Assembly (NCBI GenBank): GCA_947304695.1
Contig: CAMZBS010000046.1
Coordinates: forward strand, 1 to 16,387
DNA length: 16,387 bases
Direction of reading: 5' to 3'
From: an uncultured Prevotella sp.
GTDB taxonomy: Bacteria; Bacteroidota; Bacteroidia; Bacteroidales; Bacteroidaceae
Shown here: one piece after another, positions 15,694-16,387 of the stretch
How positions within the stretch are numbered: the stretch's first letter is position 1
How the letters are laid out: each line of letters starts with the position of its first letter
Translations under genes and position numbers: made by a program
The notes under the pieces: generated by a model
What the model was told of the DNA's origin: nothing
Seen by the model: only the letters and a program-made list of their open reading frames with translations
The model's database searches: none

Positions 15694-16387
15694 ATGAAAG
15701 TAGCAATCGTTGGCGCAAGCGGAGCCGTGGGACAGGAGTTCCTGCGTATTCTCGCTGAGAGGAATTTCCCGATGGACGAGCTCCGGCTGTTCGGCTCGGA
15801 GCGTTCTGCCGGGCGTAAGTACAACTATCAGGGCAAGGACATAGAAGTGGAACTGCTGAAGCACGGCGATGACTTCAAGGACGTGGACATCGTCTTCACT
15901 TCGGCCGGTGCTGGCACCTCAAAGGAATTTGCTGAGGACATTACCCGCTACGGGGCAGTGATGATAGACAATTCGAGTGCCTTCCGCATGGATGACGACG
16001 TGCCCCTGGTGGTGCCTGAATGCAATGCCGAGGACGCACTGAACCGTCCGCGCGGCATCATTGCCAACCCCAACTGCACGACCATCATGATGGTGGTGGT
16101 GCTTCAGCCACTTGAGAATCTTAGCCATATACGCCGCATCCATGTCAGTTCCTATCAGAGTGCCAGCGGTGCCGGTGCAGCAGCCATGGCTGAGTTGCAA
16201 CAGCAGTACGAGCAGCTTGTCGAAGGCAAGCCCGTTACCGTCAGCAAGTTCCCGCATCAGTTGGCTTACAACGTGATTCCACAGATTGATGTGTTCACTG
16301 ATAACGGCTACACAAAGGAAGAAATGAAGATGTTCAACGAGACGCGCAAGATCCTGCACTCCGACGTTCGTTGTTCGGCTACTTGTG
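15694..16387 (+). CDS. asd: Aspartate-semialdehyde dehydrogenase, 5' part
   Basis: This is the N-terminal 231 codons of aspartate-semialdehyde dehydrogenase, cut by the window end; full enzymes have about 335 residues. The cytoplasmic enzyme reduces aspartyl phosphate to aspartate semialdehyde with NADPH, at the branch to lysine/diaminopimelate, threonine and methionine. The Rossmann motif VGASGAVGQ lies at 6-14. The phosphate-binding SAGAGTS is at 70-76. The catalytic cysteine is C128 in NPNCTT, and YQSASGAG (154-161) is the conserved stretch that follows. The catalytic histidine would lie beyond the window. The start is the ATG after an A-rich leader and gives the canonical [10 protein letters not shown] opening. 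It is the only confident plus-strand gene here, divergent from the TraB/GumN unit. Confidence 0.96.
   Translation, partial: MKVAIVGASGAVGQEFLRILAERNFPMDELRLFGSERSAGRKYNYQGKDIEVELLKHGDDFKDVDIVFTSAGAGTSKEFAEDITRYGAVMIDNSSAFRMDDDVPLVVPECNAEDALNRPRGIIANPNCTTIMMVVVLQPLENLSHIRRIHVSSYQSASGAGAAAMAELQQQYEQLVEGKPVTVSKFPHQLAYNVIPQIDVFTDNGYTKEEMKMFNETRKILHSDVRCSATC

Overview
The window looks like chromosomal DNA from a member of the Bacteroidales, most likely Prevotella or a close relative. Four promoters match the Bacteroidetes housekeeping consensus (TTTG, then 19-20 bases, then TAnnTTTG). Most genes encode secreted proteins with signal peptides ending in AQ, AR or similar. The mix of GH2 and GH35 glycosidases is typical of these glycan degraders. 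The genus is an impression from sequence style; no search was run.

Left part (83-11511, all minus strand): a compact six-gene operon read leftward from one clear promoter at 11544-11574. Its order is a two-domain PAP2/class A-type acid phosphatase, an SGNH hydrolase, a GH2 enzyme with a beta-glucuronidase-type NxK motif, a GH35 beta-galactosidase-like enzyme, and two more GH2 enzymes. Genes overlap by 4 bases or lie 1 to 37 bases apart. All six appear to be exported. Together they look like exo-acting enzymes that strip galactose, uronic acid and ester or phosphate groups from a decorated glycan in the periplasm. No SusC/SusD pair, regulator or transporter is in the window, so this is not a complete polysaccharide utilization locus as seen. 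The GH35 gene carries an in-frame palindromic repeat. At base 1 the window cuts through the promoter of the next leftward unit.

Middle part (11740-14538, minus strand): a small two-helix membrane protein of the STM3941 type, an exported S41-like peptidase, and an exported TraB/GumN-family protein. The last two form a pair 15 bases apart and share a nearly identical DNA stretch over their signal-peptide starts.

Right part (14539-16387): about 1.15 kb without a confident gene, followed by the start of asd (aspartate-semialdehyde dehydrogenase) on the plus strand, cut by the window end. The gap is organised. A strong minus-strand promoter at 15027-15058 drives a leader of about 480 bases toward the TraB/GumN gene; the leader holds a 49-codon ORF and a GC-rich hairpin. 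Further right are a degenerate 22-base-period repeat, a plus-strand intrinsic terminator with no gene in front of it, and the asd promoter.
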